From: Streptomyces sp. SLBN-31 | GTDB lineage: Bacteria; Actinomycetota; Actinomycetes; Streptomycetales; Streptomycetaceae | Direction: 5' to 3' | Assembly (NCBI RefSeq): GCF_006715395.1 | Contig: NZ_VFNC01000001.1 | Span: 930,001 to 994,000 of the forward strand | DNA length: 64,000 bases | In this document: one piece after another, positions 7,301-17,864 of the stretch | Layout of the letters: every line of letters starts with the position of its first letter | How positions within the stretch are numbered: position 1 is the first letter of the stretch | Notes under the pieces: model-generated | Database searches by the model: none | The model's input: the letters and a program-made list of their open reading frames with translations, nothing else | What the model was told of the DNA's origin: nothing | Made by a program: the position numbers and the translations under genes

Positions 7301-8230
7301 ATGTCCGTCATCGAAGTCACCGACCTGCGCAAGAGTTACGGCGGCCGGCCCGCCGTCGACGGTGTCTCCTTCGCCGTCGAGGAGGGCGAGATCTTCGGGA
7401 TCCTCGGCCCGAACGGCGCCGGCAAGACCACCACCGTCGAGTGCGTCGAGGGGCTCCGCGTCCCCGACGCCGGCCGCGTCCGCGTCACCGGCCTCGACCC
7501 CGTCGCCGACCACGCGCGCGTGGCGCGCGTCCTGGGCGCCCAGCTGCAGCAGAGCGAACTGCAGCCCAAGCTCACCGTCCGCGAGGCGCTGGAGCTGTAC
7601 GCCTCCTTCTACCCGCGCCCGCTCGACTGGGCGCCGCTCGCCGAACGCCTGGGCCTCACCGGCAGGCTCGCCACCCGGTTCGCCAAGCTGTCGGGCGGTC
7701 AGAAGCAACGCCTGTTCATCGCCCTGGCGTTGATCGGCAACCCGCGTGTCGTCGTCCTCGACGAGCTCACCACCGGCCTCGACCCGCGGGCCCGCCGGGA
7801 CACCTGGCAGCTCATCGAGGACGTCAGGGCGAGCGGGGTGACGGTCCTGCTGGTCACCCACTTCATGGAGGAGGCCCAGCGGCTGTGCGACCGGATCGCC
7901 GTCATCGACCGGGGGCGGGTGGCCGCCCTGGACACCCCGGCCGGCCTGATCCGCCGCTCGGCGGGCGCCACGGTCATCAGCTTCACCCCGTCCGCCCCAC
8001 TGGACGACGGTGACCTCCAGGCCCTCCCCGCGCTCGCGTCCGTCGACCGCAGGGACGGCCGGATCACGCTGGCCGGCACCGACGAGACGGTCAACGCCGT
8101 CATCACCCTCCTCGCCCGCCACCGGGTCACCGCCCACCAGCTCCGCGTCGTGGACGCCACGCTCGACGACGCCTTCCTCGACCTCACGAAGGCCGACACG
8201 AAGGCCGACACGAAGGAGACCGCGTCATGA
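7301..8230 (+). CDS. ABC transporter ATP-binding protein (DrrA-like)
   Basis: 309-aa cytoplasmic ATPase of an ABC-2 exporter. Walker A GPNGAGKTT, Q-loop region, signature LSGGQKQRLFIALALIG, Walker B VVVLDELTTGLDP and switch His (LLVTHFMEEAQR) are all present. The C-terminal extension of about 90 residues is typical of DrrA-type drug or lipid exporters. I took ATG 7301 because the domain begins directly after it. An in-frame start at 7238 would lie inside the 28-bp palindrome and add unconserved residues. No strong ribosome binding site is visible. It overlaps the permease gene by ATGA. A lysine/aspartate triplet-like repeat (KADTKADTKE) sits at the C-terminus. Confidence 0.9.
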   Translation: MSVIEVTDLRKSYGGRPAVDGVSFAVEEGEIFGILGPNGAGKTTTVECVEGLRVPDAGRVRVTGLDPVADHARVARVLGAQLQQSELQPKLTVREALELYASFYPRPLDWAPLAERLGLTGRLATRFAKLSGGQKQRLFIALALIGNPRVVVLDELTTGLDPRARRDTWQLIEDVRASGVTVLLVTHFMEEAQRLCDRIAVIDRGRVAALDTPAGLIRRSAGATVISFTPSAPLDDGDLQALPALASVDRRDGRITLAGTDETVNAVITLLARHRVTAHQLRVVDATLDDAFLDLTKADTKADTKETAS

Positions 8231-8961
8231 GCACCGCCGTCCTGCGGACCGAGGTCCGCCTCTTCCGCCGCGAACCCGGCGCGATCTTCTGGATCCTGCT
8301 CTTCCCGACCCTGCTGCTGGTGATCCTCGGCTCGATCCCCGGGTTCCGGGAGCACCAGAGCGACCTCGGCGGACTGCGCACCGTCGACGTCTACGTCCCG
8401 GTCGCCGTCCTGCTCGGCCTGATCGTCGGCGGCCTGCAGTCCATGCCGCAGACCCTCACCGGCTATCGGGAGCGCGGCATCCTGCGCCGGATGGCCACCA
8501 CCCCCGTCCGCCCCTCCGCCCTGCTGTCCGCGCAGATGGCGGTCTACGGCGGCGCCGCCCTGGTGTCGGCGCTGCTCGCCCTCGCGGTCGGGCGGCTGGC
8601 CTTCGGCGTACGGCTGCCGAAGCAGCCCCTCGGATACCTCCTCGCACTGCTCCTGGCCGTCCTGGTGGCCCTCGCTCTCGGATCGGTGGTGTCGGCACTG
8701 TCCCGTACGACGAAGATCGCGGGCGCGATCGGATCGGCCGTGTTCTTCCCGTCGATGTTCTGCGCGGGCGTGTGGCTGCCGGTGCAGTCCATGCCGCACC
8801 TGATGGCGAGGATCGTCGACTGCACGCCCTTCGGGGCGGCCGCGCAGGCCCTGAACCGGGCGGCGGCCGGGCACTGGCCCGGCTGGGATCACCTCGGCGT
8901 GCCGGCGGTGTGGATCCTGCTGCTGACCGGCGCGGCCGGCCGCTGGTTCCGCTGGGAGTAG
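8227..8961 (+). CDS. ABC-2 type transporter permease (DrrB-like)
   Basis: 244-aa integral membrane permease with about six hydrophobic segments. The first is IFWILLFPTLLLVILG near residue 20, and later ones lie around VAVLLGLIVGGLQ and LGYLLALLLAVLVALALG. It also carries the ABC-2 C-terminal motif region FPSMFCAGVWLPVQSMP. It partners the ATPase encoded immediately upstream, whose stop it overlaps by four bases. A histidine kinase and response regulator follow, an arrangement seen where a DesK/LiaS-like system senses membrane or drug stress and drives its own exporter. Substrate unknown. Confidence 0.88.
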   Translation: MSTAVLRTEVRLFRREPGAIFWILLFPTLLLVILGSIPGFREHQSDLGGLRTVDVYVPVAVLLGLIVGGLQSMPQTLTGYRERGILRRMATTPVRPSALLSAQMAVYGGAALVSALLALAVGRLAFGVRLPKQPLGYLLALLLAVLVALALGSVVSALSRTTKIAGAIGSAVFFPSMFCAGVWLPVQSMPHLMARIVDCTPFGAAAQALNRAAAGHWPGWDHLGVPAVWILLLTGAAGRWFRWE

Positions 8962-8986
8962 GGACGGGGCCGTGCAGACTGAGGAC

Positions 8987-10255
8987 ATGACCGGGGTGGA
9001 CACGCAGATCGAGCGGCGCTGGGAGCAGTTCCACACCTGGGGGCCGTACGGGCTGCTGTTCATCGGTCTCGTCCCCGCCCTCGCCACCGCCGACCCGCAC
9101 GCCGGACCGGGCAGGTGGTACACCGCCTGGGCGTTGCTCGGCGCCGCGGTCGCACTCCAGCTGTGGTGGCACAGCACCCGCCCCCACGGGCCCGACCGGC
9201 GCCGCACCCCCTCCCCGGCCGGGACCGCCTACTACGCCGCCCGCTGGGCGCTGGCCTTCGCCCTCACCTGGCTCAACCCGTTCTTCGCGTTCTACGCCGC
9301 GACCGGCTACATGGACGCCGACGAGACGATCCCCGGCGTCAGATGGCAGCGGCTCGGCCTGTTCGCGAGCGCGGTCACCGTGGCCGGCGCGCAGGCCGGC
9401 GGGATGCCGTTCGGCGGCGCGGTCCAGTGGCTGGTCTTCCTCGCCCTGCTGGCCGCCAACTCCGGCCTGCAGATGGTGGTCGCCCATCTAACCGAGCAGG
9501 AGACACGGCGGGCCCACGAGCGGACCGAGACCATCACCGAACTGGAGCGCACCAACGCCGCGTTGCAGCAGGCGCTCGACGAGAACGCCGCCCTTCACGC
9601 CCAACTCCTGGTCCAGGCACGGGAGGCGGGCATCGCCGACGAGCGCCGACGTCTGGCCGCCGAGATCCACGACACCATCGCCCAGGGCCTGACCGGCATC
9701 ATCGCCCAGCTCCAGGTCGTGGCGAACACCCCCGACGAGGAGGCGGCCCGCGAGCACGTGGGCCGTGCCGTGGAGCTGGCCCGCCACAGCCTGGGGGAGG
9801 CCCGCCGCTCCGTCCACAACCTCGCCCCGGCCGCCCTGGACAACGACGGGCTGCCCCAGGCGCTGAAGAAGACGGTCTTCGCATGGGGCGAACGCACCGG
9901 CGTGCGGGCCGACTTCACCGTCACCGGCACCGCCGAGCAGCTGCACGGCGAGGTGGCCGCCACCCTCCTGCGGATCGTCCAGGAGGCCCTGTCCAACGCC
10001 GCCCGCCACGCCCGGGCCCGCCGCGTCGGCGTCACCCTGTCCTTCATGGGCGACGAGGTGGTCCTCGACATCCGCGACGACGGCACCGGCTTCGACCCGG
10101 CCGCCGTGCCGGCCCGCACCGTCTCCGGCGGCTTCGGACTGGACGGCATGCGGGCCCGCGCCGAACGCATCGCCGGCTCCCTCACCGTGGAGTCCGAGCC
10201 GGGCCACGGCACGGCGCTGTCGGCTCGCGTACCGTTGGTCCGCCATGACCGCTGA
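8987..10255 (+). CDS. Sensor histidine kinase, HisKA_3 (DesK/NarX-like)
   Basis: 422-aa membrane sensor kinase. About five N-terminal hydrophobic helices are followed by a cytoplasmic helix (residues ~170-205) and then the dimerisation/phosphoacceptor helix with RRLAAEIHDTIAQGLTG, whose His is the expected phosphorylation site. The catalytic domain has the N-box LLRIVQEALSNAARHA and the G-box DDGTGFDP with GGFGLDGMRARA. The start is either ATG 8987 or GTG 8972 in the same frame; neither has a convincing ribosome binding site. It overlaps the response regulator gene by 11 bases, so the two are co-translated and form a cognate pair. Confidence 0.9.
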   Translation: MTGVDTQIERRWEQFHTWGPYGLLFIGLVPALATADPHAGPGRWYTAWALLGAAVALQLWWHSTRPHGPDRRRTPSPAGTAYYAARWALAFALTWLNPFFAFYAATGYMDADETIPGVRWQRLGLFASAVTVAGAQAGGMPFGGAVQWLVFLALLAANSGLQMVVAHLTEQETRRAHERTETITELERTNAALQQALDENAALHAQLLVQAREAGIADERRRLAAEIHDTIAQGLTGIIAQLQVVANTPDEEAAREHVGRAVELARHSLGEARRSVHNLAPAALDNDGLPQALKKTVFAWGERTGVRADFTVTGTAEQLHGEVAATLLRIVQEALSNAARHARARRVGVTLSFMGDEVVLDIRDDGTGFDPAAVPARTVSGGFGLDGMRARAERIAGSLTVESEPGHGTALSARVPLVRHDR

Positions 10256-10874
10256 CATCTCCGTGCTGATCGTCGACGACCATCCCGTCGTACGGGACGG
10301 TCTGCGCGGCATGTTCGAGTCCGCGCCGGGCTTCCGCGTCCTCGGCGAGGCCGTGAACGGCGTCGAGGCGGTCGAGCGGGCCGCCGCCCTCGACCCCGAC
10401 GTGGTCCTGATGGACCTGCGCATGCCGGGCGGCGGCGGGGTCGACGCCATCGCCGAACTCACCCGGCGCGGCGCCCGCGCCAAGGTCCTGGTGCTGACGA
10501 CGTACGACACCGACACCGACACCCTGCCGGCGATCGAGGCCGGCGCCACGGGCTACCTGCTCAAGGACGCCCCGCGCGACGAGCTGTTCACCGCCGTGCG
10601 CGCCGCCGCCGAGGGCCGCACCGTCCTCTCCCCGGCCGTCGCCTCCCGCCTGGTCTCCGCGGTCCGCGCCCCCGGCAACGAGCCCCTCTCCGCCCGCGAA
10701 CGCGAGGTCCTGACCCTGGTCGCCAGGGGCACCTCCAACCGCGAGATCGCCCGCGAACTGTTCATCAGCGAGGCGACCGTGAAGACCCACCTCACCCACC
10801 TGTACGCCAAGCTGGGCGTGAACGACCGCGCGGCCGCGGTGGCCACGGCGTACCAGCGGGGCATCCTCGGCTAG
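10245..10874 (+). CDS. NarL/LuxR-family response regulator
   Basis: 209-aa two-component regulator. The receiver domain (1-120) has the acidic pair VDD at 10-12, the phosphoacceptor D57 in VVLMDLRMPG, the conserved Thr in LVLTTYD and the Lys in LLKDAP. The C-terminal LuxR HTH (about 145-209) has LSAREREVLTLVARGTSN and EATVKTHLTHLYAKLG. It is encoded directly behind its kinase with an 11-base overlap. It is the best candidate to bind the 28-bp palindrome upstream of the operon (7220-7247), which would make the ABC exporter part of an autoregulated stress response. It ends one base before the convergent glgX gene. Confidence 0.92.
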   Translation: MTADISVLIVDDHPVVRDGLRGMFESAPGFRVLGEAVNGVEAVERAAALDPDVVLMDLRMPGGGGVDAIAELTRRGARAKVLVLTTYDTDTDTLPAIEAGATGYLLKDAPRDELFTAVRAAAEGRTVLSPAVASRLVSAVRAPGNEPLSAREREVLTLVARGTSNREIARELFISEATVKTHLTHLYAKLGVNDRAAAVATAYQRGILG

Positions 10875-10875
10875 T

Positions 10876-13110
<2,235 letters not shown>

Positions 13111-13261
13111 CTGTCGGCCTCCCACGGCTCGTGGAACGGAAAGGGAAAGGGTGTGCGGCGTCCCGGCCGCGGTGTCCCTCACGCCGTCCTCCCCACTGTT
13201 CTGCCCAGAGCGTGGCTCGCACTCACGTTTCCCCAGGGCGGGGCCGCTCGTTGGGTCCCAT

Positions 13262-14464
13262 GTGAAGGACGCACACAGGCGCGCGCGGCGCGCGCGGGCG
13301 GCACTGGCCGCCGTACTGACATGGGCCGGGCTTCTCGCCGGCTGCACCTCCCCGCCCCGGATCGACGAGGCCCTGGGCAAGCCTCCCGCCCCCGAGGACG
13401 TCATCCGCGTCTCACCGGACGACGGCAGCAAGGGCGTCCGGCCCGACCAGCGGCTCGTGGTGCGGGTGCCCAGCGGGCGCCTGGAGGCCGTGAAGGTCGT
13501 CGTGGCGCGGGACGCGCAGGAGACCGAGGTGCGCGGCCACGTCTCCGAGGACGGCCTGCGCTGGGAGCCGGACGACGGCCGGCTCGCGCTCGCCGCCAAG
13601 TACACCGTCGACGCCGTCGCCCTGGACGGACACGGCCGCAGGTCGGCCCGCCACACGACCTTCACCACCTACGTCCCCGACGAACGGTTCATCGGCTACG
13701 TCACCCCCGAGAACCGTGCCGTCGTCGGCACCGGCATGATCGTCTCCCTGGAGTTCAACCGGGAGGTCGAGAACCGCGCGGCCGTCGAGCGCGCGATCCG
13801 GGTCACCGCACGCCCGGCCGTCGAGATCCGCCCGCACTGGTTCGGCAGGGCCCGCCTGGACTTCCGCCCCGAGCACTACTGGAAGCCCGGCACCCAGGTC
13901 ACGGTCGATCTGCGGCTGCGGGACGTCGAGGGGGCGCCCGGCGTCTACGGCATCCAGGACAAGACCTTCTCCTTCACCGTCGGCCGCAGCCAGGTCTCCC
14001 TGGTCGACGCGGCCAGGCACACCATGCAGGTGCGCCGGGACGGCGCCCTGCTGGCCACCGTGCCCATCACGGCCGGCTCGCCCAAGCACACCACCTACAA
14101 CGGCAAGATGGTGGTGATGGAGATGCTCGAGGTCACCCGCATGAACAGCCGCACGGTCGGCTTCGGCGGCGAGTACGACATCCCGGATGTCCCGCACGCC
14201 ATGCGCCTGACCGACTCCGGGACCTTCGTGCACGGCAACTACTGGGCGCCCGACGCCCCGGGCCGGGTCAATGTCAGCCACGGCTGCGTGGGGCTCAGGG
14301 ACGCCAAGGGCGGCGGTTCCGGCACCCCCGCCGGCTGGTTCTTCGACCGCAGCCTGATCGGGGACGTCGTCGAGGTGGTCCACAGCAATGACAAAAAGGT
14401 CGCTCCCGACAACGGCCTCGGGGGCTGGAACATGGGGTGGAAGGAGTGGAAAGCGGGCAGTTGA
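13262..14464 (+). CDS. L,D-transpeptidase lipoprotein (YkuD domain), first of a tandem pair
   Basis: 400-aa secreted peptidoglycan enzyme that would make 3-3 cross-links or attach proteins. The N-terminal signal ends in a lipobox (WAGLLAGC), so it is anchored to the outer face of the membrane. An Ig-like region (about 40-140) and a second linker domain precede the YkuD catalytic domain with HGNYW and the active-site motif SHGCVGLRD, Cys about residue 341. This domain order is that of mycobacterial LdtMt2-type enzymes. GTG 13262 is the first start giving a signal peptide; no ribosome binding site is obvious, so the start is uncertain. A paralogue follows after about 120 bp. Confidence 0.88.
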   Translation: MKDAHRRARRARAALAAVLTWAGLLAGCTSPPRIDEALGKPPAPEDVIRVSPDDGSKGVRPDQRLVVRVPSGRLEAVKVVVARDAQETEVRGHVSEDGLRWEPDDGRLALAAKYTVDAVALDGHGRRSARHTTFTTYVPDERFIGYVTPENRAVVGTGMIVSLEFNREVENRAAVERAIRVTARPAVEIRPHWFGRARLDFRPEHYWKPGTQVTVDLRLRDVEGAPGVYGIQDKTFSFTVGRSQVSLVDAARHTMQVRRDGALLATVPITAGSPKHTTYNGKMVVMEMLEVTRMNSRTVGFGGEYDIPDVPHAMRLTDSGTFVHGNYWAPDAPGRVNVSHGCVGLRDAKGGGSGTPAGWFFDRSLIGDVVEVVHSNDKKVAPDNGLGGWNMGWKEWKAGS

Positions 14465-14587
14465 TGTTGGGACGAAATGGTGACCTTCGGCTGACACGAT
14501 TCTCAAAACCCTGCGGTTAATATGCGCGAATGCGCTGGGCTGGCGCACTGGGGTGGGGCCCGACCAGGCCCGGGAGGGGAGAACGAC

Positions 14588-15826
14588 TTGAACGTGCGGC
14601 CGATATCGGGGGCGTCGGTTGACGCGCGCGGAGGCAGAGGAGTGCCGGCGCTGATACTCGGCGCCCTGCTCCTCACCGTCACCGCGTGCGGAGGGGGTGG
14701 CTCGGGCTCCGGGTCAGGTTCCGGGGACGCCAAGGGCAAGGGCGCCGACAGCGCGCAGAGCAAGCAGTCCGTGGCCGTGGTCGCCATAGCCCCGAAGGAC
14801 GGCGCGACCTCCGTCGACACCAGCGGCGCGCTCAAGGTCAGCGCCACCAAGGGCAAGTTGACGCAGGTCGAGGTCAAGACCGCCAAGGGTGAGGCGATAG
14901 CGGGGAAGATCACCGACGGCGGCGCCTCGTGGACGCCGTCCACCCACCTGGCCGCGTCCACGAAGTACACCGTGCACGCCGTCGCCAAGGACTCCGAGGG
15001 CCGCCAGGCGGCCGAGGACTCCAGCTTCACCACATTGACCCCGAAGAACACCTTCATCGGCAGCTTCACCCCCGAGGACGGCTCCACCGTCGGCGTCGGG
15101 ATGCCGTTCTCGATCCGCTTCACCCGGGGCATCACGCACCCCGCGGACGTCGAGAAGGCCATCAGCATCAAGACCGAGCCGGCCGTCGACGTCGAGGGCC
15201 ACTGGTTCGGCAACGACCGCCTCGACTTCCGCCCGGAGAACTACTGGAAGTCCGGCACCAAGGTCACCGTCAGCCTGAACCTGGACGGCGTCGAGGGCCG
15301 CCCCGGCGTCTACGGCAAGCAGGCCAAGACCGTGAAGTTCACCATCGGCCGCGACCAGGTCTCGATCGTGGACGCCAAGAAGCACACCATGAAGGTCATG
15401 CGCGACGGCAAGGTGTACAAGACCCTTCCCGTCACCACCGGCAAGCCCGGCTACGACACCTGGAACGGCCAGATGGTCATCAGCGAGAAGCTGCGGGTGA
15501 CCCGGATGAACGGCGAGACGGTCGGCTACGGCGGCGAGTACGACATCAAGGACGTCCCCGACGCCATGCGGCTGACCGACTCGGGCACCTTCGCCCACGG
15601 CAACTACTGGGGCGGCGGCGCCTTCGGCAACTACAACGCCAGCCACGGCTGCATCGGCCTGCGCGACGCGCGCGGCGGCTACGACCGCTCGCTGCCCGGC
15701 GCCTGGTTCTTCGACCACTCCATCATCGGCGACGTGGTGACGGTGAAGAACTCCGACGACCGTACCGTCGACCCGGCCAACGGCCTCAACGGCTGGAACA
15801 TGTCGTGGGAGAAGTGGAAGTCGTAG
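14588..15826 (+). CDS. L,D-transpeptidase lipoprotein (YkuD domain), second of a tandem pair
   Basis: 412-aa paralogue of the preceding gene. The signal peptide ends in LLTVTAC, followed by a Gly/Ser-rich linker, an Ig-like domain beginning VVAIAPKDGATSV, and the YkuD domain with HGNYWGG and SHGCIGLRD (Cys about residue 355). I chose TTG 14588 because GGGAGGGGAG lies at ideal spacing; GTG 14594 is the alternative. The similar C-terminal end GLNGWNMSWEKWKS and GLGGWNMGWKEWKAGS in the two proteins shows gene duplication. A strong hairpin terminator follows at 15841. Confidence 0.9.
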   Translation: MNVRPISGASVDARGGRGVPALILGALLLTVTACGGGGSGSGSGSGDAKGKGADSAQSKQSVAVVAIAPKDGATSVDTSGALKVSATKGKLTQVEVKTAKGEAIAGKITDGGASWTPSTHLAASTKYTVHAVAKDSEGRQAAEDSSFTTLTPKNTFIGSFTPEDGSTVGVGMPFSIRFTRGITHPADVEKAISIKTEPAVDVEGHWFGNDRLDFRPENYWKSGTKVTVSLNLDGVEGRPGVYGKQAKTVKFTIGRDQVSIVDAKKHTMKVMRDGKVYKTLPVTTGKPGYDTWNGQMVISEKLRVTRMNGETVGYGGEYDIKDVPDAMRLTDSGTFAHGNYWGGGAFGNYNASHGCIGLRDARGGYDRSLPGAWFFDHSIIGDVVTVKNSDDRTVDPANGLNGWNMSWEKWKS

Positions 15827-15840
15827 ACCGTGGTGATCGA

Positions 15841-15872
15841 CGGCCCCGGTGTGAGGTACCGCACCGGGGCCG
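15841..15872 (+). terminator. Hairpin terminator after the L,D-transpeptidase genes
   Basis: CGGCCCCGGTG (15841-15851) pairs perfectly with CACCGGGGCCG (15862-15872) around a 10-nt loop, 14 bases after the stop codon. There is no U-tract, which is usual in this GC-rich background. Confidence 0.75.
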
Positions 15873-15901
15873 TTGCCGTTAGTGCCCGTTAACCTGCCTG
15901 C

Positions 15902-16669
15902 ATGACCGTGAATCTCGAAGTCGCCGAAGGCGTCGGCACCATCCGTCTCGACCGTCCGCCCATGAACGCGCTGGACGTCGCCACCCAGGACCGGCTCAAG
16001 GAGCTCGCCGAGGAGGCGACCCGGCGCGAGGACGTGCGGGCCGTGATCGTCTACGGCGGGGAGAAGGTGTTCGCGGCGGGCGCGGACATCAAGGAGATGC
16101 AGAACATGGACCACACGGCGATGGTCCTGCGCGCCCGCGCCCTGCAGGACTCGTTCACGGCGGTCGCCCGCATCCCCAAGCCGGTCGTCGCGGCGATCAC
16201 CGGCTACGCCCTCGGCGGCGGCTGCGAACTCGCGCTGTGCGCGGACTTCCGCATCGCCGCGGACAACGCCAGGCTCGGTCAGCCGGAGATCCTCCTCGGC
16301 CTGATCCCCGGCGCCGGCGGCACGCAGCGGCTGTCCCGGCTGGTCGGCCCCTCCAAGGCCAAGGACCTGATCTTCACCGGCCGTATGGTCAAGGCGGACG
16401 AGGCGCTGGCGCTGGGCCTGGTGGACCGGGTCGTCCCGGCCGCCGAGGTGTACACGGCGGCGCACGAGTGGGCGGCGAGGCTCGCGCAGGGCCCGGCGCT
16501 CGCGCTGCGGGCCGCCAAGGAGTCCATCGACACGGGTCTGGAGACCGACATCGACACCGGACTCGCGGTGGAACGGAACTGGTTCGCGGGCCTGTTCGCC
16601 ACCGAGGACCGGGAGCGGGGGATGCAGAGCTTCGTGGAGGAGGGCCCCGGCAAGGCGAAGTTCCTCTGA
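15902..16669 (+). CDS. Enoyl-CoA hydratase/isomerase family protein
   Basis: 255-aa crotonase-fold enzyme acting on acyl-CoA thioesters, probably in fatty acid beta-oxidation. Oxyanion-hole and CoA-binding segments are present: AAGADIKEM near 60 and ITGYALGGGCELALCADFRI near 100. The two glutamates expected for hydratase chemistry are found in GGGCELAL and LGQPEILLG, which favours a true hydratase. LIPGAGGTQRLSRLVG also matches the family. No Shine-Dalgarno is visible. A TTAACCT-like hexamer just upstream of ATG 15902 is consistent with a leaderless transcript, a weak inference. Confidence 0.9.
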   Translation: MTVNLEVAEGVGTIRLDRPPMNALDVATQDRLKELAEEATRREDVRAVIVYGGEKVFAAGADIKEMQNMDHTAMVLRARALQDSFTAVARIPKPVVAAITGYALGGGCELALCADFRIAADNARLGQPEILLGLIPGAGGTQRLSRLVGPSKAKDLIFTGRMVKADEALALGLVDRVVPAAEVYTAAHEWAARLAQGPALALRAAKESIDTGLETDIDTGLAVERNWFAGLFATEDRERGMQSFVEEGPGKAKFL

Positions 16670-16933
16670 ACCGCTTGCAATTGACACGCTGTCCGATCCG
16701 GCGGTCCCTCGATGGAGCGGTTTATGGGAGCCTTAAGGAAGCCTTAAGTCTGGCTTGTCGAGGGACGCGGTCCATTGCCGCCAACGGGCCTCGCGCCGCA
16801 GCTCAACCGGGCTGTGGGTGACCCCGAATTGTCTTTGGCATATGCCGAAGGACTTATCCGGAGCGATTCGTTCCGGGGGGCGTATTCCCCCGGAACGGCC
16901 CCGGAGTGAGCTTTCGGCGGCCATGATGGGGGC

Positions 16934-17437
16934 ATGGCGGGGCTGGAGGGCATCGAACAGCCGCGGGGACACGGCCGTGCGACGGCGGCGCGCTGGTCGC
17001 CCGCGGTGGAGGACGAACGGGCGCTGAAGGCGCTGGAACTGTTCGGCAACCCGACGGAGGCGGAGGTACCGCTCCCCTCCCGGCCCGAGTCCGCGGCCAC
17101 CGCCCGCCGTCTCGCCCAGGTCGTCGTCCTCCGCCAGTGGGGACTGACGCCGAAGATGACCGAGGACGTGGTCCTGCTGGTCTCCGAGCTGGTCGGCAAC
17201 GCCGTCCGGCACACCGGCGCCCGGGTGTTCGGCCTCCGGATGCGCCGCCGCAGGGGCTGGATCCGCATCGAGGTCCGCGATCCGTCCCGGGGGCTGCCCT
17301 GTCTGATGCCCGTCCAGGAGACCGACATCAGCGGCCGCGGCCTGTTCCTGGTCGACAAGCTGTCCGACCGCTGGGGCGTCGACCTGCTGCCCCGCGGCAA
17401 GACGACCTGGTTCGAAATGCGCGTCGCCGACCGCTAG
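16934..17437 (+). CDS. ATP-binding protein, HATPase_c (anti-sigma-factor-like kinase domain)
   Basis: 167-aa protein made essentially of one GHKL ATPase domain, as in the large Streptomyces family of RsbW/SpoIIAB-like regulators. The N-box is LLVSELVGNAVRHTG, the G1 box VRDPSRGLP and the G2-like loop DISGRGLFLVDKLSD. The first 45 residues are not part of the domain. Such proteins usually bind and inhibit a sigma factor or phosphorylate an anti-anti-sigma partner; no partner gene is adjacent. The upstream 260 bp hold a direct repeat of AGCCTTAAG (16729-16737 and 16740-16748). The final base of its TAG stop is the first base of a foldback repeat. Confidence 0.82.
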   Translation: MAGLEGIEQPRGHGRATAARWSPAVEDERALKALELFGNPTEAEVPLPSRPESAATARRLAQVVVLRQWGLTPKMTEDVVLLVSELVGNAVRHTGARVFGLRMRRRRGWIRIEVRDPSRGLPCLMPVQETDISGRGLFLVDKLSDRWGVDLLPRGKTTWFEMRVADR

Positions 17438-17610
17438 GCCCCGCCGTCAAATACCCGCCTGCCCAGAGGTGCCTGGCACGCGAGCTCGCCGCGTTGCCGA
17501 AACGCCCGAACAGCTCCTCTGTCAGGGTGCTCCGGCGCCCAGCGATCGCACGCGTCAGACGCCTCGGGGCCCGCCCTGCGGACGGGCGACGGGAATGTGA
17601 CGACAGGGCC
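17437..17610. repeat. Foldback (MITE-like) repeat, copy 1, about 174 bp
   Basis: Long imperfect palindrome. The left end (17437-17457, GGCCCCGCCGTCAAATACCCG) pairs with the right end (17590-17610, CGGGAATGTGACGACAGGGCC) with a few mismatches. Internally it shares blocks in the same order with the element at 61935-62110, including GCTCGCCGCGTTGCCGAA, GCTCCGGCGCC, GCGATCGCACGC and CGACGGGAATGTG. It starts at the stop codon of the HATPase gene, so it could also act as a transcription terminator. No coding capacity is supported. Confidence 0.7.
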
Positions 17611-17864
17611 CGGGGCGCACGTCGCGAATCTCCACGACGGCGGTGTGGGTGACCGGGTCGCGGCCCGGCATCGGACGCCCTGCCCATGACATGGGGCGGT
17701 CCGCCTGCCCGCGGTGTCCGGAGCAAGCCGTAGGCCCTGGCGTCGAATCTCCGCCTCCACGGAGACGTCCGGGCCCAGGCCCCTTTTCCGGAGCCGCGCG
17801 CCGCGACCCGAAAACATCCCCCTAATCGGGGCAATCGGCCTTTTTCTTACCATGTCCCCCTTAA
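17611..17864. other. Intergenic, no gene supported
   Basis: Frames are open on both strands, as is usual at this GC content, but none shows a recognisable domain or ribosome binding site. The last 50 bases are AT-richer (CCTTTTTCTTACC near 17839) and probably hold the promoter of the deacetylase-like gene. Confidence 0.4.
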
